IMG/VR virus record: IMGVR_UViG_3300029914_000015
Span: 1-64,000 of that record
DNA length: 64,000 bases
Reading direction: 5' to 3' (one strand)
From: a virus
The notes under the pieces are model-generated. The model ran no database searches. It saw only the letters and a program-made list of their open reading frames with translations, and was not told where the DNA came from. The position numbers and the translations under genes were made by a program. This document shows positions 1 to 8,702 of the stretch, piece by piece (positions within the stretch are counted from its first letter, which is position 1; every line of letters begins with the position of its first letter).

Positions 1-537
1 GAATTCATTGATAAAGCAAATATAGTTCATAATTTTAAATATGATTACAGCAAATCCATATATGCAAATAATCATACCAAAATCATAATAATTTGCAAAA
101 AATGTCATAATGAATTTACTCAAACTCCCCACAATCATTTAGCAGCAAAAGGATGCGCACAATGCTGTGAATCAAAAGGAGAAAAAATAATTAGAAAATA
201 TTTACTTGAAAATAACATTAATTTTGAAAACCAATTTAAAATTTCAAAATGTAAAAATAAAAGAATGCTATCATTTGATTTTTCAATTTTTGAAGCAGAA
301 AAATTAATTGGATTGATAGAATTTCAAGGAATGCAACATTATAAATCTATTAAAAGCTGGGATGGCGAAAAAGGATTTATTCAAAGAAAATTTAGAGACT
401 CTATAAAATCCAATTTTTGCAGAGAAAACAATATTCCTCTACTTATTATTCCATATTGGAATAAAAATAATATAGAAGAAATATTAAATAATTTTATCAT
501 AAATATTAATAGGTGCAAATATGACGAAACTATTTGA
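1..537 (+). CDS. Zinc-repeat, Vsr/PD-(D/E)XK-like free-standing endonuclease, 5' end outside window
   Basis: The reading frame is open from base 1, so the N-terminus lies upstream. The visible 178 residues hold one HNF-K-Y-DYSKS repeat with paired cysteines (CKKC, then CAQCC), followed by a C-terminal nuclease-like module: a D in SFDFSIF, the motif EFQGMQHY, and the closing IPLLIIPYWN. The same architecture occurs at 9828, 47877 (minus) and 62884. The E-x-Q-G-x-QHY signature suits a Vsr or PD-(D/E)XK fold, as known for some phage homing enzymes; that assignment is inference from motifs. It overlaps the next gene by 17 bases. No intron is visible, so it would be a free-standing mobile gene. 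Confidence 0.7.
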   Translation, partial: EFIDKANIVHNFKYDYSKSIYANNHTKIIIICKKCHNEFTQTPHNHLAAKGCAQCCESKGEKIIRKYLLENNINFENQFKISKCKNKRMLSFDFSIFEAEKLIGLIEFQGMQHYKSIKSWDGEKGFIQRKFRDSIKSNFCRENNIPLLIIPYWNKNNIEEILNNFIININRCKYDETI

Positions 538-1087
538 AGGATTTGAAGTAAGTGATTTGGTAAATGTATTGGAACCAAAAATTCATATAGACGAATTCAA
601 CTCAAAAATGGGAAAAGACGATGATATAATTGTTCTGTCTTTTTTGATTAATGACAAACAAGCAAGTATCGATTTTATTGATTTTATAGAAAGAGGATAT
701 AATTTCGTGCTGGACTGTGATATATCAGATAGCGAATTAAAGCCAGGTAGTTATTTAGTTTTCGTAGAATTATTAAGAAGACGACGAGTTATTGATCAAA
801 TTTTTCAGTTGCTTTCTGATTTATCTGCTGCAAGTCAACTAAATATAAACGATTGGAAGTTTCGTTATATGAATTCAGAAAATTACTATCCAGTGACTGC
901 CAAAGAAATGAAACTACATATTCCGTTATATCCAAGAGCTTACAATGAAAAATATAATAAGCCAATTGAAGATGTAAAACAACTTGCAGGTCTTCAAACT
1001 GAAAATTATTATTATAAAGATTCATTAATTGAACAATTACAATTTAATGCAGGTGTACACAATGTCAATAAAAACAGTAATCTCTAA
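521..1087 (+). CDS. Conserved T4-like phage protein of unknown function
   Basis: A 188-residue soluble protein preceded by the weak ribosome site AGGTG. It has an MTKLFEGF start, an IGKDD-like acidic segment (MGKDDDIIVLSF), and a YLVFVELLRRRR segment. I recognise this pattern from uncharacterised conserved proteins of T4-like marine phages; no function is known to me and none is claimed. There is no signal peptide or membrane segment. It sits between an endonuclease fragment and the lysis-type block and overlaps the long form of the next frame by about 26 bases, so it is probably co-transcribed with it. Confidence 0.65.
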   Translation: MTKLFEGFEVSDLVNVLEPKIHIDEFNSKMGKDDDIIVLSFLINDKQASIDFIDFIERGYNFVLDCDISDSELKPGSYLVFVELLRRRRVIDQIFQLLSDLSAASQLNINDWKFRYMNSENYYPVTAKEMKLHIPLYPRAYNEKYNKPIEDVKQLAGLQTENYYYKDSLIEQLQFNAGVHNVNKNSNL

Positions 1088-1208
1088 TTTATTTTCATCA
1101 AAATCTACGAGTCAACCAGTTCCTGAGATAAATAAAACTGAACCAATTACATTGGCAGCGCAGCCAATAATTACTAACACGTTAACCCTTCAGAAGGAGT
1201 CTATTAAT

Positions 1209-1652
1209 ATGTCAATCATTAAAGATATAGAATCATTTGCAAGCAAGTTTGAAGCTGAATTTACCAAGTTATGGGGCAAAGCTCCAACCGTTTCAACAAT
1301 TGCATTAACAACCATAAAATTTGCTGCTCCATTAATTGAATCTGTTGTTGGTATTGAAGCTGGAGCAGGTGCAAGCACAGAAGTAACAGAAATATTAGAT
1401 GATGTTGAGCACAGTCTTGTTGCTGCTGCTGGATTAGTAACAGCAGTAGGTCCAACTGTTTCTGTTACAAATCTAATTACTGGTATTTCCAACGATTTGA
1501 CTGCACTTTTGGCTGCTGGACATGTAACTAACTCCACCAGTGTTTCAAATATTACTCTTGTAGTTAAAGAATTGGCTGCATTGCTTGGATCACTTCCAGC
1601 ACCAGCGCCAGTGTCAACTGTTCCAGTTGTAGCAACTGTAGCAACTGTTTAA
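1209..1652 (+). CDS. Small hydrophobic Ala/Val-rich protein, possible holin-type or virion protein
   Basis: 147 residues from the ATG at 1209, which has a strong AAGGAG site nine bases upstream. The same frame is open from an ATG at 1062 (site AGGTG), which would add 49 residues; the two possible N-termini (MSIKTVI and MSIIKDI) resemble each other. The centre is a run of Ala, Val, Ile and Thr with weakly hydrophobic stretches (SLVAAAGLVTAVG, DLTALLAAG), and the end is an APAPV/VATVATV low-complexity tail. It lies upstream of a membrane protein and an endolysin, which suggests a lysis role. That is only inference from position; a structural protein is equally possible. Confidence 0.5.
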   Translation: MSIIKDIESFASKFEAEFTKLWGKAPTVSTIALTTIKFAAPLIESVVGIEAGAGASTEVTEILDDVEHSLVAAAGLVTAVGPTVSVTNLITGISNDLTALLAAGHVTNSTSVSNITLVVKELAALLGSLPAPAPVSTVPVVATVATV

Positions 1653-1665
1653 TTTTTATTAAACC

Positions 1666-1702
1666 AAAAAACCACTTGTAATTATTACAAGTGGTTTTTT
1701 AT
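1666..1702 (+). terminator. Rho-independent terminator
   Basis: An 11-bp perfect stem, ACCACTTGTAA (1671-1681) with TTACAAGTGGT (1685-1695), has a 3-base loop and is flanked by an A5 run and a T6 run. It should end the transcript of the hydrophobic protein gene just before the next late promoter. Confidence 0.9.
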
Positions 1703-1717
1703 TTCCTTTCTTCTTTG

Positions 1718-1725
1718 CATAAATA
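1718..1725 (+). promoter_or_regulatory. T4-type late promoter, CATAAATA
   Basis: The octamer CATAAATA lies between a terminator and the membrane-protein gene. The transcript would start near 1731 and keep a short leader with the site AGAGG before the ATG at 1742, so this late mRNA is not leaderless. Confidence 0.65.
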
Positions 1726-1741
1726 TATCCAGTAGAGGTCA

Positions 1742-2485
1742 ATGATGTTAGAAAATAATATTTTGTTGTATTCAAAAATTGCTGCTTTTATAAGCCTGTT
1801 TCTGTTTTTTATTTCAATGAGCGTATTGGTTTGGAGTGGTCTTAAACTTCCCAATCAAATATCATCATTAATGTCTCAAACACAAACTGATTTAGTCCAA
1901 ACTCATATTCTATTGAACAATTTAAATGATACTATTACTAGAACTAACCTTACATTAGATTCTGTTAATAGACAGTGCGGGGTTTCTGAAAAACCATGCG
2001 GAACTTTAGCTGATATAAATAAAACACTGGGAACTATTCGCGGAACATTTGGTCAAATTGAAATCGCTGCAAATCATGAAGATAAAAATCTTTATACACT
2101 AGATTCGCAAGAAACACAAATATTTAAAGATTCTCATCAATTAATTATCAACGGAAATACATCTTTATTCGCATTAACTTCTACATTAAATACATTTAAT
2201 AATGCTGAGAAGAATTTACCTGCGTTATTTAACGTTACTACTGGAACTATTACTGATTTGGATGGAGCAGTAAAACGAATAAACAATAAATTAGATGATT
2301 CAAGGTTTGAATCTATTACTACTCATTTGGATAATATATCTGCTCATGTAGATGGAATGACTGCTGATACTCAATATAAAATGCATCAATTATTTCATCC
2401 AGATAAAGTTAAATTAACTTTCTGGTCTGGAACAGATGCTACGCTAATGTATATTCACTCTCACATTTTGCCACCATTATTTTAA
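1742..2485 (+). CDS. N-terminally membrane-anchored protein with long helical ectodomain
   Basis: 247 residues. Residues about 10-33 form one strong membrane helix (IAAFISLFLFFISMSVLVW), followed by a long Asn/Thr/Leu-rich segment likely to be helical or coiled-coil (QTQTDLVQTHILLNNLNDTI, LTSTLNTFNNAEK). Two cysteines sit close together in RQCGVSEKPCG. The topology is type II-like, with the bulk outside the cytoplasm. It lies directly before the endolysin, so a role in lysis (spanin- or antiholin-like) is possible but unproven; I do not recognise the family. It has a good AGAGG ribosome site, and the double ATG (1742, 1745) leaves the exact start open. Confidence 0.6.
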   Translation: MMLENNILLYSKIAAFISLFLFFISMSVLVWSGLKLPNQISSLMSQTQTDLVQTHILLNNLNDTITRTNLTLDSVNRQCGVSEKPCGTLADINKTLGTIRGTFGQIEIAANHEDKNLYTLDSQETQIFKDSHQLIINGNTSLFALTSTLNTFNNAEKNLPALFNVTTGTITDLDGAVKRINNKLDDSRFESITTHLDNISAHVDGMTADTQYKMHQLFHPDKVKLTFWSGTDATLMYIHSHILPPLF

Positions 2486-2528
2486 TAACCATATTTAACT
2501 TAAATAATTAAATTTAATCATAGAGGAA

Positions 2529-2936
2529 ATGATGGACATAACAGCAGGAATTGATTTGATAAAAGAATTTGAAGGATGTAGATTAACTGAATATCAAGAT
2601 ATTGCTGGAGTTTTAACAATTGGTTGGGGACACAAGATTTTATCCAATGAAAATTTTTCCGATGGAATAACTCAAGCTCAAGCTGATATTATTTTAAACT
2701 CTGATTTGATAGTAATCAAAAAATACTTAGAATCTATACCAAACTTAACTGACAACCAAGCATCCGCTTTGGCTGATTTTGGATACAATCTTGGGTTGGG
2801 AAGTTTAAAAACGATGGTTTTACATGGATTAAATAACGTCCAATCTCAAATTCTTCGTTGGAATAAAGCAGGAGGAGTGGTTGCTCCTGGTCTTGCTCGA
2901 AGACGACAAGCTGAACTTGCTTTATGGTCTTCATAA
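2529..2936 (+). CDS. Endolysin, GH24 lysozyme (muramidase)
   Basis: 135 residues matching the phage lysozyme family that cuts the beta-1,4 bond between N-acetylmuramic acid and N-acetylglucosamine. The catalytic triad is visible as E15 (KEFEGC), D24 (YQDIAG) and T30 (GVLTIGWGH). The C-terminus carries the typical APGLARRRQAELALW segment. There is no signal peptide or SAR anchor, so it should need a holin to reach the wall. The AGAGGAAATG start region gives a good ribosome site. A strong terminator follows, closing the lysis block. Length is normal for the family. Confidence 0.93.
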   Translation: MMDITAGIDLIKEFEGCRLTEYQDIAGVLTIGWGHKILSNENFSDGITQAQADIILNSDLIVIKKYLESIPNLTDNQASALADFGYNLGLGSLKTMVLHGLNNVQSQILRWNKAGGVVAPGLARRRQAELALWSS

Positions 2937-2940
2937 AATA

Positions 2941-2971
2941 AAAAAGAGCTGGTATACCAGCTCTTTTTTAA
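2941..2971 (+). terminator. Rho-independent terminator after endolysin
   Basis: The perfect inverted repeat GAGCTGG/CCAGCTC, extended by A5/T6 tracts at 2941-2971, forms a hairpin with a TAT-centred loop and a T run. It separates the lysis block from the hub gene. A late-promoter variant (ACTAAATA, 2975-2982) follows at once. Confidence 0.9.
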
Positions 2972-2997
2972 TGAACTAAATACTTTTGAGGAAATCA

Positions 2998-5244
2998 ATG
3001 TCCAATAAAAGAATGGGAAGTAAAAGTGCTCCATATATGAGAACAGACAACACTGGCCTTTTTCATAGCCCTGGACCATATATTGCAATTGTAAAGAATA
3101 ATATAGATCCCAGTCGTGCTGGGAGATTGCAAGTTTATATCCCACAATTTGGAGGAAGCGATGAAAATAATCCATCCAATTGGTTGACTGTTTCTTATGC
3201 TTCTCCTTTTGCTGGACAAACACGGCAACGAATTGACGTAAATTCATACGTTGATACCAACATAGACGTAACTAATCAATATGAGAATAGCTTTCAAAGT
3301 TATGGATTTTGGTTCGTTCCGCCTGATTTAAATGGTCGAGTGTTGGTTATTTTTGCTAACGGTGATCCATCACAAGGATATTATTTTGCTTGTATTAGAG
3401 ATTCTATGGATTCACATATGACTCCTGGAATTGGTGCCGTAAAAGCATCAAAAAGTGCAACAGATGGTGGCTATATTTGGCGTCCTACTGGGGCAAATGC
3501 TATAGCAACTCATACAATGCTGCAATCTTATATTGAATTAACTCAAAATGGTAAATCTGAGATTCCTTTTAGATTACCAGTAAGCGAACCTGTATTAATA
3601 GCTCAAGCAAATTCATCTCCTTCCACCCCGTTGCAAGTTCAAATGGTTCCGCAAGTTTATCAAACAAAACAATTAGGAATGCAAGGACTAGCTTTTGATT
3701 TTATTAGAGGGTCCACTAGCGCATCTAGTGTAAGGGAAAATCCTAGTCAAGTATTTGGTATTAGTACTCCAGGTAGATTAATATCTTTTGCTAATGTAGC
3801 AACTAGTGCAAGTGTCATTTCACAAATTCAAGAATTTTTAAATTCTAATCAAGTAGAAATAGTTAGTAACAATCAAGAAAATCAAGATTCTTTAACAAAA
3901 TCTCTTACTTGCACATATAGAACAGGAGGCCATTCATTTGTAATGGATGATGGCACCATCGATGGATTTGATCAAGGGATAAGAATCAGAACAACTTCTG
4001 GCAATGAAATTTTGATGGATGATACTAATGGGCAAATTTACATAATTAATAGCCAAGGAACAGCTTGGGTTGAACTTTCTCCTTCTGGGTATATTGACAT
4101 ATTTTCAGCTAATAATTTTTCTATTAGAAGTCAAGGTGATATTAATTTTCATGCTGATAAAAATATCAATATGAATGCAATTGGAAAAATTAAAATTCAT
4201 AGCGGAGACACGACTCAAATTGATAGCATTGGCTCTTTAACTACCAGATCATCCAGTGATTTTACACTATACAGTACTGATTCAATACAATTAGGGACTT
4301 CTGGAACAGTAGCCATAGATTCAAAAGGAGCAGGAAGCATTCAAAGTGGAGATGTATTAAATATTAAAGGAACTAAAATAAATTTGAATAGCGGAAGCGG
4401 AAAGAATGTTAAAGATCCTGGAATATTACAGCAAAGTAAACAAATTGATGTTATTCAATCTGATGGAAGTAAAGTATGGTGGTCCAATGGTAAATTTGAC
4501 TCTATTTGTTCTCGTGCTCCTGCTCATGAACCTTGGCCAAATCATGAGATAAATGGTATCAAAACTACTGCGGCTCAAGGAAATGATTCAGGCCAATCAA
4601 TAGTTAGACCGCAAACAGGAACTACAAGTTCTGGAGTTCGCGGCACAACAACAGGAAAAACAATAAATGAATCTCAAATTGCTTCCCAGCCAGTAGTTGG
4701 AGTTTTATGCGGATTAACTGTTAGACAAACTCAAGCGTTATTGGCGCAAATTGGACAAAATGAAAATAGTGGAAATTATTCTGGTCAAAATTCATTGGGA
4801 TTTGCTGGAAAATATCAACTTGGAGCAGATGCTCTCATTGATTGTGGGTTAATGAAACAAGGAAGTCATTCGTCTGGAACTAATTTAACAGCAATAAATA
4901 ATCCAGCTAATTGGACCGGAAATCCATGCAGTAGTGTTTCTGATTTCTTAAATAATCCATCTATTCAAGAACAAGCAATAATGTTATATACAAAAAAGCA
5001 TTGCATATCATTACAAAAGGCAAAAGTTATAACTTCAGCATCTACACCAGAAGAAATTGGGGGTTATTTAATGGCTGCTCATTTAGTGGGAGTTGGAGGA
5101 GCAATCAAGTTATTTCAAATTCAAAATAATTTACAATCGTCGTCATCTGCTTTAACTAAAGATGCAAATGGAACAACAAGTAATTACTATTTTGCTCAAG
5201 GCTCAAATGCAGTTGCTTTGGGAAGCAGTTCAGAAAAAGCATAA
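2998..5244 (+). CDS. gp5: Baseplate hub spike protein, gp5-like, with C-terminal lysozyme-like domain
   Basis: 748 residues from the ATG at 2998, chosen because GAGGAAA lies just upstream; the longer frame begins only at a TTG. The N-terminus (GPYIAIVKNNIDPSRAGRLQV) is the OB-fold of T4 gp5-type hub proteins. Residues about 300-470 are a beta-helix-like stretch rich in GxI/SxxD turns, fitting the membrane-piercing needle. The C-terminal 200 residues (QIGQNENSGNYSG, LGFAGKYQLGADAL) look like a transglycosylase/lysozyme-type fold. In T4 the lysozyme domain is internal, so here it seems to be moved to the end. It should pierce the envelope and open the wall locally. Confidence 0.85.
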   Translation: MSNKRMGSKSAPYMRTDNTGLFHSPGPYIAIVKNNIDPSRAGRLQVYIPQFGGSDENNPSNWLTVSYASPFAGQTRQRIDVNSYVDTNIDVTNQYENSFQSYGFWFVPPDLNGRVLVIFANGDPSQGYYFACIRDSMDSHMTPGIGAVKASKSATDGGYIWRPTGANAIATHTMLQSYIELTQNGKSEIPFRLPVSEPVLIAQANSSPSTPLQVQMVPQVYQTKQLGMQGLAFDFIRGSTSASSVRENPSQVFGISTPGRLISFANVATSASVISQIQEFLNSNQVEIVSNNQENQDSLTKSLTCTYRTGGHSFVMDDGTIDGFDQGIRIRTTSGNEILMDDTNGQIYIINSQGTAWVELSPSGYIDIFSANNFSIRSQGDINFHADKNINMNAIGKIKIHSGDTTQIDSIGSLTTRSSSDFTLYSTDSIQLGTSGTVAIDSKGAGSIQSGDVLNIKGTKINLNSGSGKNVKDPGILQQSKQIDVIQSDGSKVWWSNGKFDSICSRAPAHEPWPNHEINGIKTTAAQGNDSGQSIVRPQTGTTSSGVRGTTTGKTINESQIASQPVVGVLCGLTVRQTQALLAQIGQNENSGNYSGQNSLGFAGKYQLGADALIDCGLMKQGSHSSGTNLTAINNPANWTGNPCSSVSDFLNNPSIQEQAIMLYTKKHCISLQKAKVITSASTPEEIGGYLMAAHLVGVGGAIKLFQIQNNLQSSSSALTKDANGTTSNYYFAQGSNAVALGSSSEKA

Positions 5245-5423
5245 ATGGGAATGCATCCAAATAATGCTTGCCTGCTCTATCACATCTGGCTGCTCAAGAA
5301 ATATGGAATCATAATGCTATAAAATCAAATAAAAATGGAATTGAATTAATAACTATTTGGGAAATAGATTGGAACAAAAATAAAGAGCAAATCAAACAAG
5401 ACTTGCTCTGTAAATTAAAATAA
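5245..5423 (+). pseudogene. Remnant of an endonuclease C-terminus, frame broken
   Basis: Just after the hub stop, about 180 bases hold coding-like sequence in two frames. One starts MGMHPNNAC; the other reads HLAAQEIWNHNAI, then GIELITIWEIDWNKNKEQIK, and stops at 5423. The GIxLITIWExDW ending is typical of Vsr-like or related phage endonucleases, and no start or upstream domain remains. I read it as the eroded tail of a mobile gene between two convergent genes. A hairpin (AGAGCAA 5384-5390 with TTGCTCT 5403-5409) inside it may help separate the converging transcripts. Confidence 0.4.
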
Positions 5424-5427
5424 TATT

Positions 5428-8310
5428 TTATTCATTAAAATTAAACGAAGTATATCCATTTTCTTTTGTAACAGTTAATACACTATTACACTTACTTATC
5501 AATTCATCTTTATGACTAATAATCCAAACATCTCTGTTTTGCTGTCTAGACATATCTCTTAATAGTTTAATGGCTGATTCTGTTCCTGAAACATCAATGC
5601 CAGCATCAATCATTTCATCCAATCCCAAAAGATTAATTTTTTGATATAAGCTTTCGTGAACATCTCTGAAAGCAAATGATAGTCCCAATTGAAGTCTCGC
5701 CATTTCTCCGCGAGATAAATTTCCAGGGCTCAATTCTCTTCCCAATTCACTTATATTAACATCTAAATCATTTTGAAATATTACTGTATGCGGAAGTCCC
5801 AATGCTGTTAGATAATAATCCAATCGAATATTTAAATAACTAAGATTTTGTTCAATAATCTTCTTTCTAATAAATGAGTCTTTATTAGTCAATAACTTCA
5901 TTAAAAATTCTTGATGGTCAACCAAACTTGAAAAAGCATTCATTGTAGATAAATCAATTGTTTCAATCGCAGTATTTTGCATTTCTGAAATCTGATCTTT
6001 ATATGGGTCGATTTCATTATATTTTTGCTCATACTGTTGAATCAAAAGATTTAATTTATTTTTATGTTCATAAACGTCAGATAGTGCATTATATACTTTT
6101 TCTTTTGGTTTAATAACATTGGGAATTATACTAAAAGAAGCCAACACTTCATTTATTTTATCATACCATTGTTGAATATCTTTTTCGGTTTGATTATATT
6201 CTTTTTTTATCTTTAATAATAATTCTTTATGCACATCATCATGAATTTTTTGATGGCACGTTTGGCAACATTGATTTTCTAAACTAAGCAAATCGTCATT
6301 TAACTTCATTAAAATTTTATTTTCTTTATTTAATGAAGTTTCATAATGTTTTTTCTGTTGTTCCAATTGCTCTTTATTAGCAGCAGCAGTGTTATACTCA
6401 TCCCAACTTGAATGAATTTTTATTTCTTCTTCAATGTCAATTTTAGAAAGGAAATCAATAGATTTCTCCAATTTAATTAATTCTTCATTTTTAGAACGCT
6501 CCCACAACTTCTGCCTTCTAATTAAACTATTAATCTGATCTTGTATTCTCTTGTTGGCTTCTTGGACGCTTTTAATACGAATATCTTCTTTTAACACATC
6601 TTCTTTTGCAATTTTAATTTCTTCTTTTAATTTTTCAGCTTTTTCGCTGAGTAAAGTAATTCCCAACAACTGTTCAATAATGGTTCTTTGGTCACTAACT
6701 TTTTGAAATAAGAAAGGCGTTGTATAAGTATTTAATGCAACAATTTGACAAAACATATCATGGCTCATATTCAAAATTGTTTCAATTTCTTTTTGAGTTT
6801 CCCGACTATCTCCTTGTGATGTATCGTTCAAATCTAAAGCAATATCTTTTTCTTCTTTCTTAATTCCATTTTCAAAAAATTCAAATACTCTTGGTTTTAA
6901 GCCTCGATTAATTATATATTCTTTGCCATCAGATTCAAATTCAATGGTGACTAACATATTTTTACCATTGGTTTTATTAATGAGATGTTCTTTCTTAATA
7001 TTGGAAATGGGCCATGAAAATAATGCGTAACTCAATCCATTCATTATAGTAGTATTATGAGTTACAACAAAATTATCAGTAACATATAAATGCTCTGGAT
7101 CATCAACCATGATGCACTGACATTCTTTTTTGCCAATAAATTCAATACTTTTTATTTGTGATCGCAACTGTGTTTCATATTGATATTTTTTTGATAATCT
7201 TTCTCTTTTTCTGGGTAGAGATACGATGTTACGCATATTATAATATCTAATATTTACATTATAGGAATCTTTACAAGGAACACGTTTTCCTTTATAACTA
7301 TATGTTTTATTTTTTTTATGAAAAATTCTAGCTAACCCTCCAATACTACGAACAATATATGTAATATCATTTGCTAGTTGTCTGCTTGTTGTGCAAATAG
7401 AGAAGCCTCCATTTTTTCCAATATAACCATTAGTGTCCATTAATCCAGCAAGTAATTCTTCTTTTTGCCTTACACTAGAAGATTTATAAATTTCTGGTAT
7501 AAATTTAGTATCACTATGCGTTCCGCATAAATTCAATTGTTTTATAATTCTATTAAATTTATTTGGATTTTTTAAAACGTTACTTTCATAATTATTATTA
7601 CTAACAACTCTATAATCATATAAATTAGTCGAATTACCTTTATAACTTAACGAACAATTAAATTCAGAATTTAATTTTTCATTCATTTTATTTTTCATAA
7701 ATTCATCAGCAGTAGTAAAAGTAACACTAGATGATACTGATAATCCTGCATAACCTAAAGTAGCTCCTAATAACCATGGATCGATAGGTAAGCATATATC
7801 CGATATATTTTCTGGTTTAATTAATGGTGTGTAAATATAAGCTGAAGGATTTTTATTTTCATATTTTTTTAAATGTTCTATAATTTCGCCTGTAGTTAAA
7901 ATACTTTCTTTATTAATATATTTTTTTGATGTAAATTTATGGCTATAAGTTTTCCATAAATGATCATATGAAGCCTCAACTGTTCTTCCATCAACAAAAG
8001 TAATAAGATAAGTATCAAGCATCCCTTGACCATAAATACCTGTTACTTTAGCTTGTTTACCTTTTGGTGTTATAATCAAATCATTTAAACATAAATCTCC
8101 CATTTTTTTCCAACCAGATTTTGTTAAAATATTAGATGTCAATGGTTGCGCCTTGCCGCATCCATTACGGCTTCCAGAATCTTCTCCACCCATATCTAAA
8201 TTTTCTCCAAGAACCAATACTAACTCTTCTCGATTAAAATTTAATGTTTGCGGTGCATTGCCAATACTTAGAAAATTTCGTAATGTCAAATTTTTAACTA
8301 TTATTGCCAT
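5428..8310 (-). CDS. gp46: Recombination endonuclease large subunit gp46 (SbcC/Rad50-like) with in-frame intein
   Basis: 960 residues, of which 54-419 are an intein; the spliced protein is 594 residues, close to T4 gp46. The Walker A loop is split by the intein: GSRNGCGK, then TTIMNGLSYALF after it. Other parts are a Q-loop region (FCQIVALNTYT), long coiled coils, a zinc hook CQTC at 682-685, the ABC signature (PGNLSRGEMARLQLG) and Walker B (LLGLDEMIDAG). With gp47 it resects DNA ends for recombination-dependent replication and repair. Its ATG overlaps the TAA of the macro-like gene by one base, so the genes are translationally coupled. No ATPase activity is expected before splicing. Confidence 0.95.
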   Translation of the reverse strand: MAIIVKNLTLRNFLSIGNAPQTLNFNREELVLVLGENLDMGGEDSGSRNGCGKAQPLTSNILTKSGWKKMGDLCLNDLIITPKGKQAKVTGIYGQGMLDTYLITFVDGRTVEASYDHLWKTYSHKFTSKKYINKESILTTGEIIEHLKKYENKNPSAYIYTPLIKPENISDICLPIDPWLLGATLGYAGLSVSSSVTFTTADEFMKNKMNEKLNSEFNCSLSYKGNSTNLYDYRVVSNNNYESNVLKNPNKFNRIIKQLNLCGTHSDTKFIPEIYKSSSVRQKEELLAGLMDTNGYIGKNGGFSICTTSRQLANDITYIVRSIGGLARIFHKKNKTYSYKGKRVPCKDSYNVNIRYYNMRNIVSLPRKRERLSKKYQYETQLRSQIKSIEFIGKKECQCIMVDDPEHLYVTDNFVVTHNTTIMNGLSYALFSWPISNIKKEHLINKTNGKNMLVTIEFESDGKEYIINRGLKPRVFEFFENGIKKEEKDIALDLNDTSQGDSRETQKEIETILNMSHDMFCQIVALNTYTTPFLFQKVSDQRTIIEQLLGITLLSEKAEKLKEEIKIAKEDVLKEDIRIKSVQEANKRIQDQINSLIRRQKLWERSKNEELIKLEKSIDFLSKIDIEEEIKIHSSWDEYNTAAANKEQLEQQKKHYETSLNKENKILMKLNDDLLSLENQCCQTCHQKIHDDVHKELLLKIKKEYNQTEKDIQQWYDKINEVLASFSIIPNVIKPKEKVYNALSDVYEHKNKLNLLIQQYEQKYNEIDPYKDQISEMQNTAIETIDLSTMNAFSSLVDHQEFLMKLLTNKDSFIRKKIIEQNLSYLNIRLDYYLTALGLPHTVIFQNDLDVNISELGRELSPGNLSRGEMARLQLGLSFAFRDVHESLYQKINLLGLDEMIDAGIDVSGTESAIKLLRDMSRQQNRDVWIISHKDELISKCNSVLTVTKENGYTSFNFNE
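7054..8151 (-). mobile_element. Intein in the gp46 P-loop, class 3-like, with LAGLIDADG domain
   Basis: 366 residues (54-419 of the host protein) separate GCGK from TT of the Walker A motif. The intein starts with Ala rather than Cys or Ser, ends VVTHN, and is followed by Thr. It shows the W-C-T set of class 3 inteins as I know it: Trp two after the block B His (YDHLW, W119), Cys in block F (CQCIMVD, C399) and Thr before the final HN (T417). Splicing would start at the block F Cys. A LAGLIDADG pair is present, LLGATLGYAG and LLAGLMDTNG, but the first lacks the usual Asp (Tyr instead), so cutting activity may be lost. Confidence 0.88.
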
Positions 8311-8690
8311 TATTCCTCATTATCTTTTTCTTGAAAAGGTAACCATTCCAGCGGAAATATAACATTTTCAGATGCTCCTCTAAACATTGGAGCAATTTGA
8401 AAATGACTATATCCAGCCAATCCAGTACCAACCGCAGTCAATATAAAAGTATCTTCTGAATGATTTCTTGCATACTCTAAAAATATTGTAACATATTCTT
8501 TTATCTTATTCAACGGTAATGTTTTTATATATCTGTCTTTTGTTGGAATCGCATATGATCCACCATCAATTCCAACTCCTTGAATTCCATGTCCACAAAA
8601 TTGAATTGCTCCCCAATTTTTACGGGCTTCCAACGCAGCGCCTTTGCCATTTATTCCAGCTTCATTGCTTCCGTAAACAAAAACGTTCAT
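8310..8690 (-). CDS. Macro-domain-like phage protein (A1S_2505-type)
   Basis: 126 residues beginning MNVFVYGSNEAGINGKGAA, with GHGIQG, SYAIPTKD and FILTAVGTGLAGYSH. This matches the group often labelled A1S_2505 family phage non-structural protein, which looks like a short macro/ADP-ribose-binding type fold with glycine-rich loops. The biochemical role is not established to my knowledge. It has a good AAAGGAG site, sits between gp47 and gp46 and overlaps gp46 by one base, so it is co-expressed with the recombination nuclease. Given the ADP-ribosyltransferase-like genes elsewhere in the window, ADP-ribose handling is a tempting but unproven idea. Confidence 0.7.
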   Translation of the reverse strand: MNVFVYGSNEAGINGKGAALEARKNWGAIQFCGHGIQGVGIDGGSYAIPTKDRYIKTLPLNKIKEYVTIFLEYARNHSEDTFILTAVGTGLAGYSHFQIAPMFRGASENVIFPLEWLPFQEKDNEE

Positions 8691-8702
8691 TATATTACTC
8701 CT

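Noticed and set aside
1190-1537. Minus-strand frame opposite the hydrophobic protein gene
   Set aside because: A mirror of the Ala/Val/Thr-rich plus frame; no ribosome site and it would run against the lysis block.
5428-8310. gp46 as a gene fusion or assembly chimera
   Set aside because: The extra 366 residues have intein blocks at both ends and removing them restores a perfect Walker A motif, so an intein explains it.
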